Source: Alnus glutinosa (taxonomy: Eukaryota; Streptophyta; Magnoliopsida; Fagales; Betulaceae). Taken from it: 64,000 bases of DNA. The notes beneath the pieces were generated by a model. It was not told where the DNA came from. It saw only the letters and a list, made by a program, of their open reading frames with translations, and ran no database searches. This document shows, piece after piece, positions 23,266 through 35,800 of the stretch; within the stretch, counting starts at the first letter, position 1; each line of letters begins with the position of its first letter. Both the position numbers and the translations under genes were made by a program. Location of the stretch: the NCBI RefSeq assembly GCF_958979055.1, contig NC_084889.1, positions 6,912,261-6,976,260 on the forward strand, written 5' to 3'.

Positions 23266-25008
23266 TTGAAGGTAGAGCATGGAATGGCCTACCTTGACTC
23301 CATGGTACAGAAATGCACCTCTCTCGCACACATCAAACAGCTCCAAGCCCATTTCATTACCACCGGCCAATTCCTATTCTGCCCATCCCGCACCAAACTC
23401 CTCGAGCTCTGCGCCGTCTCACCCGCCGGTGACCTCTCTTATGCCACCCTCATATTCCACCAAATCCAAAACCCATCAACCAACGACTGGAACGCCGTCG
23501 TTCGCGGCTTCGCCTCCGGCCCTGAACCCACGAAGGCCATCTCATGGTACCGAACCATGTCGCGCAGGTCCCAAAGAGTGGACGCGCTCACGTGCTCCTT
23601 TGCTCTCAAGGCCTGTGCACGTGCGCTGGCTCGCTCTGAGGCCATGCAGATACATTCTCAAATAGTGCGCTTTGGGTTCTACGCGGACATTCTTTTGAAG
23701 ACTACTTTATTGGATGTGTACGCGAAAGCTGGCGATCTTGATTGTGCGGACAAGGTATTTGATGAAATGAGTGTGAGAGATATTGCCTCGTGGAATGCCT
23801 TGATTGCTGGGTTGGCTCAGGGAAGTCGACCCAGTGAAGCTATAGCGTTGTTTAAAAGAATGACGGTAGAGGGTTGGAAGCCTAATGAAGTCACCGTTCT
23901 TGGAGCTCTTTCTGCGTGTTCGCAACTGGGTGCTTTGAAAGAAGGCGAAAAGATTCACGGCTATATCATGGAAGAGAAGCTAGACATCAACGTGATAGTT
24001 TGTAATGCAGTTATTGATATGTATGCCAAATGTGGCTTCGTCAATAAAGCGTATGGTGTGTTTGAGAACATGTTCTGTAGAAAGAGTCTTGTTACGTGGA
24101 ATACCATGATTATGGCGTTTGCTATGCATGGTGATGCATACAAGGCACTTGAGCTTTTTAAGCAAATGGGTCGAGCCGGTGTGCACCCGGATGCTGTATC
24201 ATATCTTGCTGTGCTGTGCGCGTGCAACCATGCAGGCTTAGTGGAAGATGGGGTGCAGTTGTTCGACTCGATGGCAGATTCTGGGGTTACCCCTAATGTT
24301 AAGCATTATGGAAGTGTGGTGGATTTGTTGGGTCGAGCTGGGCAGCTCAAAGAGGCTTATGATATTATAAACTCCATGCCTATGTTTCCCGACGTGGTTC
24401 TTTGGCAGAGTTTGCTTGGTGCCTGCAAGACTTATGGGAATGTAGAAATGGCTGAAATTGCATCACGGAAGCTAGTGGAGATGGGGTCTAATAGTTGTGG
24501 TGATTTTGTGTTGTTGTCAAATGTTTATGCAGCTCATGAGAGATGGAATGATGTGGGTAGGGTGAGGGAGGCTATGAAGAATAGAGATGTGAAGAAAATA
24601 CCTGGGTTTAGCTACATTGAAGTGGATGGTGTCATACATAAGTTTGTAAATGGTGATCTGAGCCATTCCAATTGGCGTGATATTTATGCAAAGCTTGATG
24701 AGATTAAGTTCAGGCTTAAAGCATATGGGTATGTGGCTGAGACTAACTTTGTGTTGCATGATATAGGACAAGAGGACAAGGAGAATGTATTGTGTTATCA
24801 CAGCGAGAAGTTAGCTGTGGCTTTTGGTTTGATTAGCACAAGTGAGGGGACCCCAATTCAAGTAATTAAGAACCTTAGGATATGTGGGGATTGTCATGTT
24901 GTGATTAAACTTATATCAAAGATTTATAACAGAGAAATTATCGTGCGAGATCGAGCTCGATTTCACAGATTTAAAGAAGGTCTGTGTTCTTGCAAAGATT
25001 TTTGGTGA
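23266..25008 (+). CDS. DYW-class PLS pentatricopeptide repeat protein, intronless
   Basis: A 580-residue single-exon PPR protein of the PLS-E-E+-DYW type, a family acting in organelle C-to-U RNA editing. PPR units run from about residue 45 to 380, for example DLDCADKVFDEMSVRDIASW and NALIAGLAQGSRPSEAIALF. The E region follows (VVLWQSLLGACKTYGNVEMA; LSNVYAAHERWNDVGRVREA). The DYW deaminase-like domain shows HSE at residues 512-514 and CGDCH near 540-544, the zinc and catalytic signature. The last three residues are DFW instead of DYW. A second in-frame Met five codons downstream could be the start. The N-terminus is not a strong plastid or mitochondrial transit peptide by eye. It most resembles, from memory, the Arabidopsis PPR gene next to the Pus3 homologue. 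It lies between CPB and a partial CPB copy. Confidence 0.95.
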   Translation: MKVEHGMAYLDSMVQKCTSLAHIKQLQAHFITTGQFLFCPSRTKLLELCAVSPAGDLSYATLIFHQIQNPSTNDWNAVVRGFASGPEPTKAISWYRTMSRRSQRVDALTCSFALKACARALARSEAMQIHSQIVRFGFYADILLKTTLLDVYAKAGDLDCADKVFDEMSVRDIASWNALIAGLAQGSRPSEAIALFKRMTVEGWKPNEVTVLGALSACSQLGALKEGEKIHGYIMEEKLDINVIVCNAVIDMYAKCGFVNKAYGVFENMFCRKSLVTWNTMIMAFAMHGDAYKALELFKQMGRAGVHPDAVSYLAVLCACNHAGLVEDGVQLFDSMADSGVTPNVKHYGSVVDLLGRAGQLKEAYDIINSMPMFPDVVLWQSLLGACKTYGNVEMAEIASRKLVEMGSNSCGDFVLLSNVYAAHERWNDVGRVREAMKNRDVKKIPGFSYIEVDGVIHKFVNGDLSHSNWRDIYAKLDEIKFRLKAYGYVAETNFVLHDIGQEDKENVLCYHSEKLAVAFGLISTSEGTPIQVIKNLRICGDCHVVIKLISKIYNREIIVRDRARFHRFKEGLCSCKDFW

Positions 25009-25029
25009 CATTGGTCTTTTCAGAAATTG

Positions 25030-26500
25030 AACCAATAGTTTGCTTGGTGATTATGAAGGTGGCAGTTCATTGATTTAAATCAGTGGAAAATTGATGATGA
25101 AGGATTTGTAACCTGCTTTTCAGGTATAGAAGTTGAGCTTTTTACCTAAACCAGAAGCCAGCAGACACAAAATTTTTGTCTCTTGTAATGATTTTCGTGT
25201 TTGAGGATGAAAATAGGTCAAGACAGGGTAGGGTAGAAGGGATTATCTGCAGGAGGGCGCATGAGATGCTATACATGCTGTTTAGGTAAACTCCATCCCT
25301 AATGGGCTTCTGGGGGTAGATATGTAGCGAGGTTCATGCGACCCAACCCTCCCTGTTTTCTTCTTTTTCACTTCTTTTCTTCATATGTTTTTCTGTCGAT
25401 TATTCCTCGGCTGCAATCCTAATCTTTTACATAGGTGGGGCCAGAGGGGGAAGGAACAGGCCATTACTTTGTTTAACCAGTATTTTCATTAGGCGCATCC
25501 TGTTTCTTTGGATTAATTAGAAGAGAGGTACTTTTTTCTTGATTCTGTTTAAAGTGAAATTTAAGTCATTTCCTCAATGTTTACATTCTGAAACATTTCT
25601 TTGAGAAGCTGCAGAGGCCACATGTATAGAGAAATGTGTCTTTGAGTCCAAGTGCTTGAGTTTTAAAAATTACTGGATAATGAACATTCATCGGGATCAA
25701 TAGTTGATACATTTGCTGGTAATCCATTAGGTTCTTCACTTTGGAAGTTGCAAGATAATGCAGGATCAATGGTTGACACATTTCCTGGCACTCCATAAGT
25801 GATTTTGGTATGGTTTCAAGTGCCCCTGAGTGAAAGGGTTATATAAAACAAGTTAAGCTCTAGAGTGAGGACCTTTCACATGCTGTCTCTGATCTATCTT
25901 CAGCCCAACTGCTCAATTGACACCCTTACTGAATATCATGTGAGAATCATCAGTGAGAAGACGATTGCTCTTGCCTTTTTGTTGAGAGTACCTAAATCAA
26001 TACTTGATAGCACTGTAGAGTAAGCTGAGGAAATAGCTGAATCAGGTACTGTAGTCCCACATTGTAATTCGTTTTAACTTCTCTCTGATATCATTTGGAA
26101 GGTTCAAACATGTCATGTTTTGAAGGTTTGATTTTTTTTTTTTTTTTATCATAGGAACTACAAATTAATCTGATTTATATGAGGTACACGTCCCATACTG
26201 CAGGATCATTTTGGGAAGACAAAAGATGGTGTGGACCTTATGACCACTGTTTTATGGGTGCAGATGAGACTGCCTCATGGCTGATGTGGCATTATATGGC
26301 GTATGCAATGGATCATACTTCAATTTTTTTTTATTGCCCAAGTGAATTAAACAATGTGTAATTACTACCATATATTTTGTATTCGTTTGTTTTTTTTTTT
26401 CATTCGAGATCTTATATTATACAAAAAAATATGTGAAATACTTGTTTCATGTTGTAGACTTGAAGGCAGTCTGCTGCTGCATGGTTGAGAAGATTGCTGC
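25030..26500 (+). pseudogene. Decayed partial duplicate of CPB (exons 4-8, introns and 3' flank)
   Basis: Starting about 20 bases after the PPR stop codon, the sequence aligns collinearly with CPB from the end of intron 3 to beyond its stop codon. Exon 4 copy about 25048-25115 (TATGAAGGTGGCA); exon 5 copy about 25204-25288 (TATCTGCAGGAGGG); exon 6 copy about 25436-25528 (GTGGGGCCAGAGG); exon 7 remnant about 26010-26045 (AGAGTAAGCTGAGGAA); exon 8 copy about 26204-26285 (GATGAGACTGCCT). Similarity continues into the 3' flank (GTTGAGAAGAT). Introns are retained, so this is a DNA-level duplication and not a retrocopy. Exon 6 and exon 7 have lost blocks and the frame is not maintained. The intron 7 copy is about 155 bp and lacks the Mutator-like MITE of the parent. 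Confidence 0.9.
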
Positions 26501-26679
26501 TGTTTGATTTGGAAGCTCTTTCTGCCATGGCAAGACAATTTTTTTGAAAATATTACCATTAGAAAAAGACAACTTTTAAAAAATATGGTTGTTAGAAAGA
26601 AAAAATATTTAAATGGTGCAGTGAAAGTGGATAGCTAAAATATAGAGTGACGAGTAGTTAAATAGAAAAAAGGAAAATA

Positions 26680-26733
26680 TATATATATATATATATATAT
26701 GTCAAAGTGGAATCTATTGCTTAAGCTGCATTT

Positions 26734-26788
<55 letters not shown>

Positions 26789-26821
26789 AAAGTGGAATCT
26801 ATTGCTTAAGCTGCATTTGTT
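26680..26821 (+). repeat. Tandem duplication of an AT microsatellite plus 36-bp unit
   Basis: Two adjacent units consist of an (AT)n run followed by GTCAAAGTGGAATCTATTGC and a further identical stretch to CTGCATTTGTTT. The first AT run is about 22 bases, the second about 48. Unequal exchange or slippage at the microsatellite would explain it. Confidence 0.85.
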
Positions 26822-27763
26822 TTCTTAAAAAAATTAACGAAAGTTATTTTACCCATAAAATATTTTTAAGTAATTTTTTTTCCCGAATTTTCTGTGTTTG
26901 GACGTGGAATGAAATAAATAGGAAAAGAAAAAGAACCATAGATAATAACAGCAGCTTCATTAAGTTCAAAAATAATCTATTTCTACTTGGAGAGTTTTCC
27001 CTACTCTGGAGGACTGGGGAATCTCCATTAAACAAACAAGAGAAAAATAAAGATTTCCCAGTTTATTTTCTATTTTGTGATCTTCTGTAAAATATAGCTT
27101 TAAGCTTCTTTCCTTTCGTCCTTGGCAACGTAGTGTTTGTTAACAACTTTTTACACCCCATTAAGACGGTAGTTCTTTCTTCTTCTTTTTTTAAGCATTT
27201 CGTTAAGAGGACGAAAAAACTATGCCTGATAAGATCGCATGGACACATATGCCTCAATACAATAACGAAGTGTTCACCTAATATAATTCCAATTTTTTAT
27301 CTGATTTTTTTAAACATGATCTGCTTTATTATAATCATTGTAACCTTAATTTTAATTTAAGGTTCTCAAACTTGGTTGAGAGAATCTTTTAGTATTTTCT
27401 TAGGCTTGTTTTGAGATCCTTACTCAAGTTTGATTCAACTATAAAATTCTAACAGTCGCATCTAATTAGTTTATATCGGTTTGAATTTTCTGCAGACTCG
27501 TTGACAGCCCTAAATTATACCAACTCGTAATTACACAAATGTACAAAATCAAGAAAGATACGATTGTCAACAAAGCAGACTCTAACAAATATGTAGACCA
27601 GGAATGTAAAGCTCGCCAACACGGAGTTAAAACAAATACCACCTCATCCCTCCAAGCAAAAGTAAAAGGCAAGATATGTGAAGAAAAATATTCACTATTT
27701 GTAGGTCAAAACATTAAACTAAGTGGCAAAATAGGGCTAGCCAACCACATTGGACCCAAAGCT
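26822..27763. other. Convergent spacer between the CPB relic and the p23 gene
   Basis: AT-rich sequence between the plus-strand CPB relic and the 3' end of the minus-strand p23 gene. It likely includes the p23 3' UTR (below 27764). I recognise no further gene; the small ORFs here lack family features. Confidence 0.6.
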
Positions 27764-30504
27764 TCAAACTTTTGCACCAGGCTCGCCACCAGATTCACCA
27801 CCAAGAGAAGCTTTTGTATCATGCTCGCCACCAGGAGGTGGTGCTTGTTCCATATCTTCCTCCTCTGTGTCACTATCATCATCTTCTGAAAAACGGAGAG
27901 GACACTTCAGATAATTTTTAATTAAACAAAGAAAATCTAAATCTAAATCCAGTCCTAGAGATAATTTTTGAATGAGAGGAACACTATGTAGCTGAATTAT
28001 GAAACTTACCATAATCCCTGCCAGTAGCACCAGCGTCAAAGCCTTCACCACCACCCATGTTCAGCTTCTGGAAAAGAGGGGCACAAGTAATTTGCATAAG
28101 TAATTAAGAAATACAACATAATGACATTTAAGTAAGATGATATTCCCACTTACAGAAAAATCGAAGTCGCCATAGTCCATATCAGTTCCAGCTGGAAACC
28201 AAAATGCCAGTTTAGACGAACCAATTAATTGAAGTTTTGCCAAGAAATTTCTACAGCATGAACAACAATATCTAAAGTAAAGATGAAAGAAACACTCACG
28301 TTTATTTTCTGGCTCCTCATCTTCATCAACCCATTTATCCCAATCAACTTTCAAGAAAATAGGAGGTCTCCCCTGCTGCTTCAAGAATCTGCTCCACCAC
28401 TTGTTCTCAGCCTTTTTCACTAGGTAGCATATATTTCTCAAGCCAATGTTAGCCTTGCTCTCCTGCAAACTGTCGTATTAATACAAAACTTGTCCAATAG
28501 AATGAAATTAGAACAAAGAGAAATGGTTATGATTCGGGTCATACATTTACATCAACTTTGTCATACAGATCTAAGTCAACCTCATATGGTATCTTTTCTG
28601 CTCCACTGGTAGCAGAGAAGAAAAATTTTCCTTCAGGCTCTAGTTTAAGCTTCACGTCCTGGGCATCAGGCAAGTGAATAGTAATGAAAAGCTTATCAGA
28701 CCTCTGGGCCCATTTCACAGAAGGATGACGGCTGAAAGTTGGACATTAAAAATAAGTTAGGAAGAAGAAAAAAAAAAATTATACAACTTTATTATTTATT
28801 AAAACAATATAGTCTTTAACATCTACCTTCAACTCCACTTCTTTTCATCTGTCTTATTATTACCAACATAGCCTAGCTTTGTTGATCAGTCTAAGTGGAG
28901 CACCCTAATATGGCAGTGATTATGGAGGAGTATTGTGTAGTGAATGAAGAAAAGCAGGCCATAGAAAATTAAGAAAGAAGCAGAGATGACACAGAGAATA
29001 AAATTATCATCTTCTCGGTCTGATTCTAGCAGACATTTCAAAAACACCTCAGAGCTAGAGGAGGCAAACAAGTAGCAAGAAGCAAAGTGGCAGGCAAGAG
29101 GAAATATTTCTCATACTGAATACAAACTTTCTTCAAATTGTAGCATGTTTCTATGTTACAGTATACTCATGGGTCAGTATCATTTTGTATTACAACTTCT
29201 ACGCTTACGAGCTACAGCTACCATGCTAAAAAGAGATTTATGTTGAATATAGGGGTAATATTCTTTTAGATGACCCTTCCAATGGTGACAACCAAAGGGC
29301 TAACTCATAACACCATTTTGTTCAATTGAATAAATATATCAATCAATTTTTCCGCTTTCAGATTCAAAAATTCAACAGAAACAAGCCATTTTAGACATGC
29401 ATAATAGAACAATGCCAACCGTACAGCTTAATGTTTATGACAATATGTCAGAGATTTGGCGATAACACTCTGTGGCAATCCCAAGAGATAGAATATTAAA
29501 TAAATAAAATAAACTAACGAGAATGGTGGAGAAAGAACAGAGAAAAATGACACAAAGAACTAAGGTTGTTCATCCTTAGAGATCTACATCCACCACGTAT
29601 AAAGCCCAAGGAGCTATGTCTTTTCTTGATAAGTTCATAATAACACAACATTCGCATAAAAGGGTTATATAGAAAATATATCGTACCACAACAGTCCAAG
29701 TGCAGTACAAGTGTGATGGGTGAGGTAGACAAGGTATAACTTGGGTTATTTTAATACTTTAACACTAAGGATTTAGTTATATACTTTACAAATATATATA
29801 TATATATATATGTATATACTCGTCTCTTAGCTTCAGTGCAGCAATTTATAGAGATGGTGGGATCAAAACTCCAAAGTTTTGCAAACAAAATCAGTGAAAG
29901 CAAACAAACACACAGGCACACGCACATGCGCCTATTATGCAACATAAAAATATGCAATCTAAAGCTTCATAACATATAGAATTTATAGATAATAGTTTAG
30001 AAATTTCACCATCACGTGGAACCCCAACTCAACCCTAATAACTCAAAGTTCTGGCTACTATACAGAGTATCAACTTTACTTTTGGAAATGAACTTAAACC
30101 CCTAACCCTCTGTTTGGTTTCTGGAAAGAAAATAGTAGAAAAATGGTAGAAAACAGCATGAAACTAGGAATTTCCACTATGTTTCATTTCCTTTCATTTT
30201 CTCAGCGGCCAAATGTTAATAAAATCAAAATCATCTCACCTCAATCAACTCAGACCACAAACCTCTGTTTGTTTGCTAGATACAAAAAATATCAAAAACA
30301 TATATCGGTATATAGCTGAGGCAGCTGAGAAATTCAACCATTTCGTGTCCGTTTCTTTCTCAGTAACCAAACAGAACCACAAACTCGCTGCCCTGACTAC
30401 ATCGAATCTTAGGGTTTCCAGATCCTTCGAAAGAAAATTAACGAAAAAAAAAAAAAAACCATAAATTAAGCAATCACGTAAAAGCGTGAAGAACCGCACC
30501 TCAT
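27764..30504 (-). CDS. p23-like HSP90 co-chaperone (CS domain), 6 coding exons
   Basis: p23 proteins bind the ATP-bound HSP90 dimer through a CS domain and slow its cycle. Minus-strand exons: 30504-30500 (only ATGAG), 28731-28545, 28462-28300, 28191-28154, 28067-28010, 27885-27764; phases agree and give 190 residues. The CS domain begins MSRHPSVKWAQRSDKLFITI and contains KLKLEPEGKFFFSA and YEVDLDLYDKV. The family signature follows: ICYLVKKAENKWWSRFL and PPIFLKVDWDKWVDEDEE. The tail is acidic and Gly-rich (GTDMDYGDFDFS, KLNMGGGEG, EDDDSDTEEEDME). It ends in a PPPGGEHDTKASLGGESGG stretch, unlike the simple acidic end of many p23 proteins. The 1.8-kb first intron after five coding bases holds an AT microsatellite at about 29793-29811. 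The family assignment is secure. Confidence 0.93.
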
Positions 30505-31289
30505 CTTCGCGGTTTCAGCAAAAACCAAACGCTCAGAGAATCTTTTGGATTGCACAGAGAGCGAGAGCCAAGGAGCAGAGTCGGAGATGTAGGAGGAAAT
30601 ATGCAAGAGAAGAGGAAATATAAAGGGCTTTAGAGTTTCGAGCAAGACATATAAGGGTTTTAGAAATTAGAGTGATTTTAGTTATATTTTATTTAACGAA
30701 TTAAAAGTAACCAACTTTGTCGCTTTAAAGGCGGTAAAGCGTGCTCTAAGGTACACTTCTAGATGCTTCTTTTGAGCTCTCAGGATTTTTGGGGAGCGTG
30801 AGATTGTTTTTAGACGGGATTGAATTGAAAGGAATATCTTTTTTAAAGATAGTTGGGGAGTACTTGTTTCTTTTATTTATCTCCATCCATTAGATTATTC
30901 GTTAAATTGGACGGAAAATCGCATGCGATGAAAAGACAATTTTACCCTTTTATTAGATTTTTTTAAAAAAAAAAAAAAAAAAAATTAATTTAGTGGTATT
31001 TTGGTACCTATTTTGAAAAATAATCCCTTTCATCCTTTTTGTTGCCTTAGCTTGCGGTGGTTTCTGTTGTATTTATAAAAAAAAAAAATAAGGTTGAAGG
31101 TAATCCCTATTGTATAAGAAAAGGCTACGGAGAATATTTGTGGATTAATCCTACATTTCAAATATATGGTGGTGTGTGCTAACTTTAAGTAAGCTAGAAA
31201 AGTAAAGAAGTTAGATTTATTGAGTGGCATCCTCTTTTAGAAGGATGGATAAAACTGAACCTTTTGATAGTTTTGTTTTTTTTATTTTT
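30505..31289. other. Upstream region of the p23 gene
   Basis: This holds the 5' UTR and promoter of the minus-strand p23 gene, followed by AT-rich spacer with A and T runs (about 30964-30984, 31077-31089). A TATA-type TATAAG stretch lies near 30650 but reads on the plus strand, so I assign no promoter. No gene is seen. Confidence 0.5.
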
Positions 31290-32200
31290 TTATTTTTTTT
31301 TTTTGAATGGAATAGCATGTGCTACTCATATATAAAAGCCCAAAGGGCATATAAGGTGAGAAATGAGGGACAGACCCCTCACACTCTAAGTCAAAAAGAT
31401 CTGGCTTAAAAACAGCTGCCTAGCAGAATCACAAATTACACTAGAATTACAATAAATTCCCTAACTTAAAAAATTCTAGTAAAACTTGAGCCACACAAAG
31501 ACAAACTGTACATAGAAACAAGAGAAAATATAACACAAAGGCAGAAAACCCTAAATAAGTCGCCGGCAGTAGAAAAGGGAGGCTGATTCGCCGGAGTGAC
31601 GGCGCGTGTGGGACACGCGCCGCATCCGGACGCACCCGGCCGAAGATCCGACGCCGGAGACTCCAGATGCCGCCAAACACGGCCAGAAAGTGCGGAGCGT
31701 GGCCTGCATGCGCAAATAATAAACAAAGACGCCCTGGCGCGTGAGGGCCACGCGCCGAGCTCCGAGGACCAGCACGACCGCAGCTTCCAGCACCCAGGGC
31801 GGAACACGGCACAGACCTCAGCTAGGTAGCGCGTGTCCACCATGAGTCAACGGACATGCATAGATCTGCCTTTGAAAATTAGAGAAAAACCAAGGTAGTT
31901 CGCCCAGAAACACGCCGTCGACGACACCGAAATCGGCCTCACTCCACCATCGACTTCTTAAGAAAAGTCATCCTGCCAGAAACAGAAAGAAAACAAGAAA
32001 AAACAAGAACAAACAAAGCCACCATAGCCAAAAGAGCTAGGGGCAACACAACCACCACCGGTACAACCGGGGGGAACAAAACTCTACAATCCTAAGACTG
32101 AGAGGAACAAAAACAGTTGGGAGGAGGGAGGGAGGCCTCCCTCCCCGGCGAAACGGTTCAACAACGGGGAGCTCTCTGTGCAGGAGTTTTTCAGTGAGAG
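31290..32200 (-). mobile_element. Poly(A)-tailed GC-rich retroposon-like unit, copy 1
   Basis: Read on the minus strand, a GC-rich body (for example GGCGCGTGTGGGACACGCGC on the plus strand at 31602) is followed by an AT-rich 3' part and ends in a T/A run at 31262-31305 (an A tail on the minus strand). No reverse transcriptase or known domain is visible. A unit of similar size and make-up begins at 32310. The family is unknown; a non-autonomous LINE-dependent element is my inference. Confidence 0.4.
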
Positions 32201-32470
32201 AGAGAGAGAGTAAATAAATTATTACTGTCATTTTCATAGATTCCTGTGGTCCTTCATTTTCTTTTTCTTTCATTTTCATAGATTCCTTTGGTCCTTCATT
32301 TTCTTTTTCTTTTTCTTTTTTAAGGGAAAGTTAAAACTTTCATTACTAAAATCACCTTTACAACAGCAAACACCATAAAGGTGAACATAGGCTTGGCAAT
32401 TCGGGATGGCAGGGTCGGGTTTGTGTCTACCCGGCTGACCCGATTACATAATCGGGTCTAACACGAACCT

Positions 32471-32811
32471 TGTAATACCCCAGATTTAAAAATTTATTAA
32501 TTGGCCTAATAATATTTTTATAATAATGTTGCCAATGATATAATATTATTGGGTTAATAATATTAACAATGAAATGAACTAGACTCATTATGGGATTAAA
32601 TTGATTTTTTTTATTAATTGGATTAAAATAGTAAAAATGTGAGATAAAAATATCAGTAGTAAAAAGTAATTAGTAAGTTTTTGATAAAATCTTACAAAAC
32701 TTAAATATTAAGTTAACTTAGGATATTTTGTGGATTAAATAATAATAATAAAAAAGTTACTTAAAAAAAAAAAAAAAATTATCTTGCAAGCTAAGCTAAC
32801 TTGATCAGCAA

Positions 32812-32855
<44 letters not shown>

Positions 32856-35800
32856 ACTTTTAGTTAACTTAATAAGGAAGCTATATTATAAAAAATAAAT
32901 TAAAAAAAAAAAAAAAAAAAACTTGTTTTCTTCTTTTAATATTTTCTTCTCTCTCTCATTTCTTCATCTTCTTCCTTCTTCATTTCTCCTTCTTCGTTCT
33001 TCCTTCTTCTTGTCCGGATACAACACAGAGAGAGTGAGAGGGAGAGAACAGGAGAGATTAGGGAGAGCAGAGACGAGATGACACAGAGAGAGAGGAAGAG
33101 TCAGAGATCGGGAGAGAGGGAGGTCGCTGAGAGAGAGAGAGAGACCGAACCCGGGAGAAGACCAAGACCGGAAGCCCGAATTCCGATGGGTCGAAGGAGG
33201 GCCAACGGCGTCTTCCAGCAGACCAGGACACAATTCCGGCGAGGCAGAGTGATTTTCGGCGGAACCCAGACCCAACTTCCGGCGAACCCGTAAGCCGTGT
33301 GACCCGTTGAACCCGAGAGAACCAGTCCTCCGTGGCAATTGTCGGCGACCAGAAACCGAAATCCGGCGATTGAGGAGCTCCGGCGGAACCCAGGAGCTTG
33401 GACCAGCGAGCCCAGAAAACCCGAGACCCGTACACGTGAAACCCGACCCTCTAGGAACGGTTTTCCGGTGAATTTTCCGGCGGAATCAGTGGCGAATTCC
33501 GGTGGATTTGCTATGAAAATCCTTGGGGTAATTTCTTATGACCTATGATGATTTATTTTGGGGTTTGAGTTGATTATTGATGAATTAGGGTTTGATGATT
33601 TTTGGGGGTTTTCTATTGATTGGTTAGGGGAATTTTATTGATTAATGATGGGGTAATTTTGGATGTTTATTTCCTTGTTTTGTGTTCTATGTTCCAGTTG
33701 GCAGTGTGTGTGTGTGCACTGATGGCCGAGTAGTGTGTGCGCTGTGATGGAATTTCTGTGATGTTGGTTTAAAGAAATCATTGTAATTTTGGAGTTCCTG
33801 TTTGTGGATGGTTGTTCCGGTCGGTGATGTGTGTATTGATTTTTGGGTTACTGTTCCGGCAGTGTATATGAGTGCTGGCTGTTTGGTGTCTCGGCTGGAC
33901 CGTGTGTGTCTCTGTTGCTAGTGTCGGCAGTGGGTGTATTTTTGGCATATGCGTGTGATGTTGGATGGGTGTATATGGGTTTTGGGGATCGGTTGTGCTA
34001 TGGAGATTTGATTATGAGTGTTCTGATTTGGTGTTTTGTGGACTGGATTGTGAAATGGCCAAGAGGCTACTGTTTTTGGGTTTTGCTAGCCGGTTAGTTG
34101 TTCTCTGTTAATAGTGTTTTGATTAGCTGGTTTGTGATGATTTTGAAAGTTAATTATTGTTGGTGTATGGTTGTGAGGGCGTGATTCTGCTTGGCTAGGA
34201 TTATTGAGTTATGGTTACTGTTCTGATTGTGAGTGATTTTGGGATGATTTGCCTTGGGTTTGGAATCTAGTTGAATTGGTAGATTTTGTATTCAAAATTG
34301 AATCTTATATGTTTTAAATTGGATAGAGATTTTGTATATATATATATATAGGATAATTTAATTTAAGTCTTAAAACTGAAATTTCAGAACGCTTTACTAA
34401 ATTCATCATTGTGTTTTATTTAGGTAAAAGCTCGACCCTGACGTTAGGGGCAAATCCAAGTAAGGGGATACAATACCGAAAAATCCCAACAAGATTTTAT
34501 TACAAATCTTTTGAGAAAGTGTTGAGAAATTTTTACGGAACATTTACTTATGTGATTTTTAATGTCAAGCTTTATTACTCGTATGCTATTATTCAAGAAT
34601 GTTGTGCATAAACTACAGTTATGAATAAGAGCATTTTAAAGTTATGATTTATGCATAATTATAGTTATGATTAAAAGCATTTTAAAGTTATGATTTATGC
34701 ACAATTCTAGTTATGATTAAGAGCATTCAAAGTCATGGATTATGCATACATACAGTTATGAATAAGAGCATTTCAAGGTTATGATTATAGAGCATTCCAA
34801 AGTTTATGATTTATACATTAATACAGTTTTGAAAAGAAAAGATTTAAATTCTGAACATGACTATAGTTTTGAAAGCGGCTTTTACAGTTTTAAAGTAAAG
34901 TATACAGTTATAGTAGAACCTATAGTATTACAGAAAACGTTCATGTGCAATAATTGTTTAACCCTAAGGCACTACTACAGTTATGATCGATACCATATAG
35001 GGTAGCATGGCAAGCACACCAAAAGATGGTATGTGTTATCGGCCGGGGTTGGCCTTCACCTATGGAAGATCCCCAACCCGGCGACTCTTCTCTGTGACGA
35101 AAGGTTGAGTCTATAGGTCCTTTGGACAAAGCCAACGTGCTCCGCTCACGGGAAATAGCGGTGTATAGTCTATAAAGGGATAAACTACAGTTACAGTTTT
35201 AAGAGAAAATAAACGAAAAGAATTACTGGATTATTATAAATTTCATATGCCATTATTCATATTCTTCATTCACTTGTTCATAAATTCTGTTTAATTGTTC
35301 ATATGCTTATGCCTCATGCCTTAAAACAATACATTTTACTTCATGAATCATGCTTTAACACGTGCTTTCTTATAAAACATAAACAATCTAGCATATCACT
35401 TCTTAAACAATTTGCATAGCTTTAATCTCCAACTTATACTCACTCTAAAATCACATATCATATTCATATTTCTAAACATCATCATAATTTCAATATACTC
35501 AAAAGAATTCAAATCATCCAAAACAGATCATAATCAACATATAATTGGTTCAGGTTTGTAAAACAATATATATTTTGCGATTCATCATATATGGAAATAA
35601 TACTACTCAGTGAGTAGAATTGAACTGTCATTATGCATGACTAAAGACTATGACATGAAGGTTTTATAGCATGTTTTATTTTCCTGGTGTTGTAATTTTC
35701 TTACTAAGTTGTTGAACTCACCATTTTTTCCCCAACCCTTTTCAGATAATTCAGTAAGACGATGTCATTTCCTTGTAAGGGCGTAGACCTCGCTAAGAGC

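Noticed and set aside
31447-31843. Overlapping minus-strand ORFs in the GC-rich unit
   Set aside because: Several frames are open because of GC content; no domain recognised and the unit looks like a non-coding retroposon.
32964-33435. Overlapping minus-strand ORFs of about 125 codons
   Set aside because: They arise from purine-rich GAGAGA sequence within the LTR-like fossil; no conserved domain.
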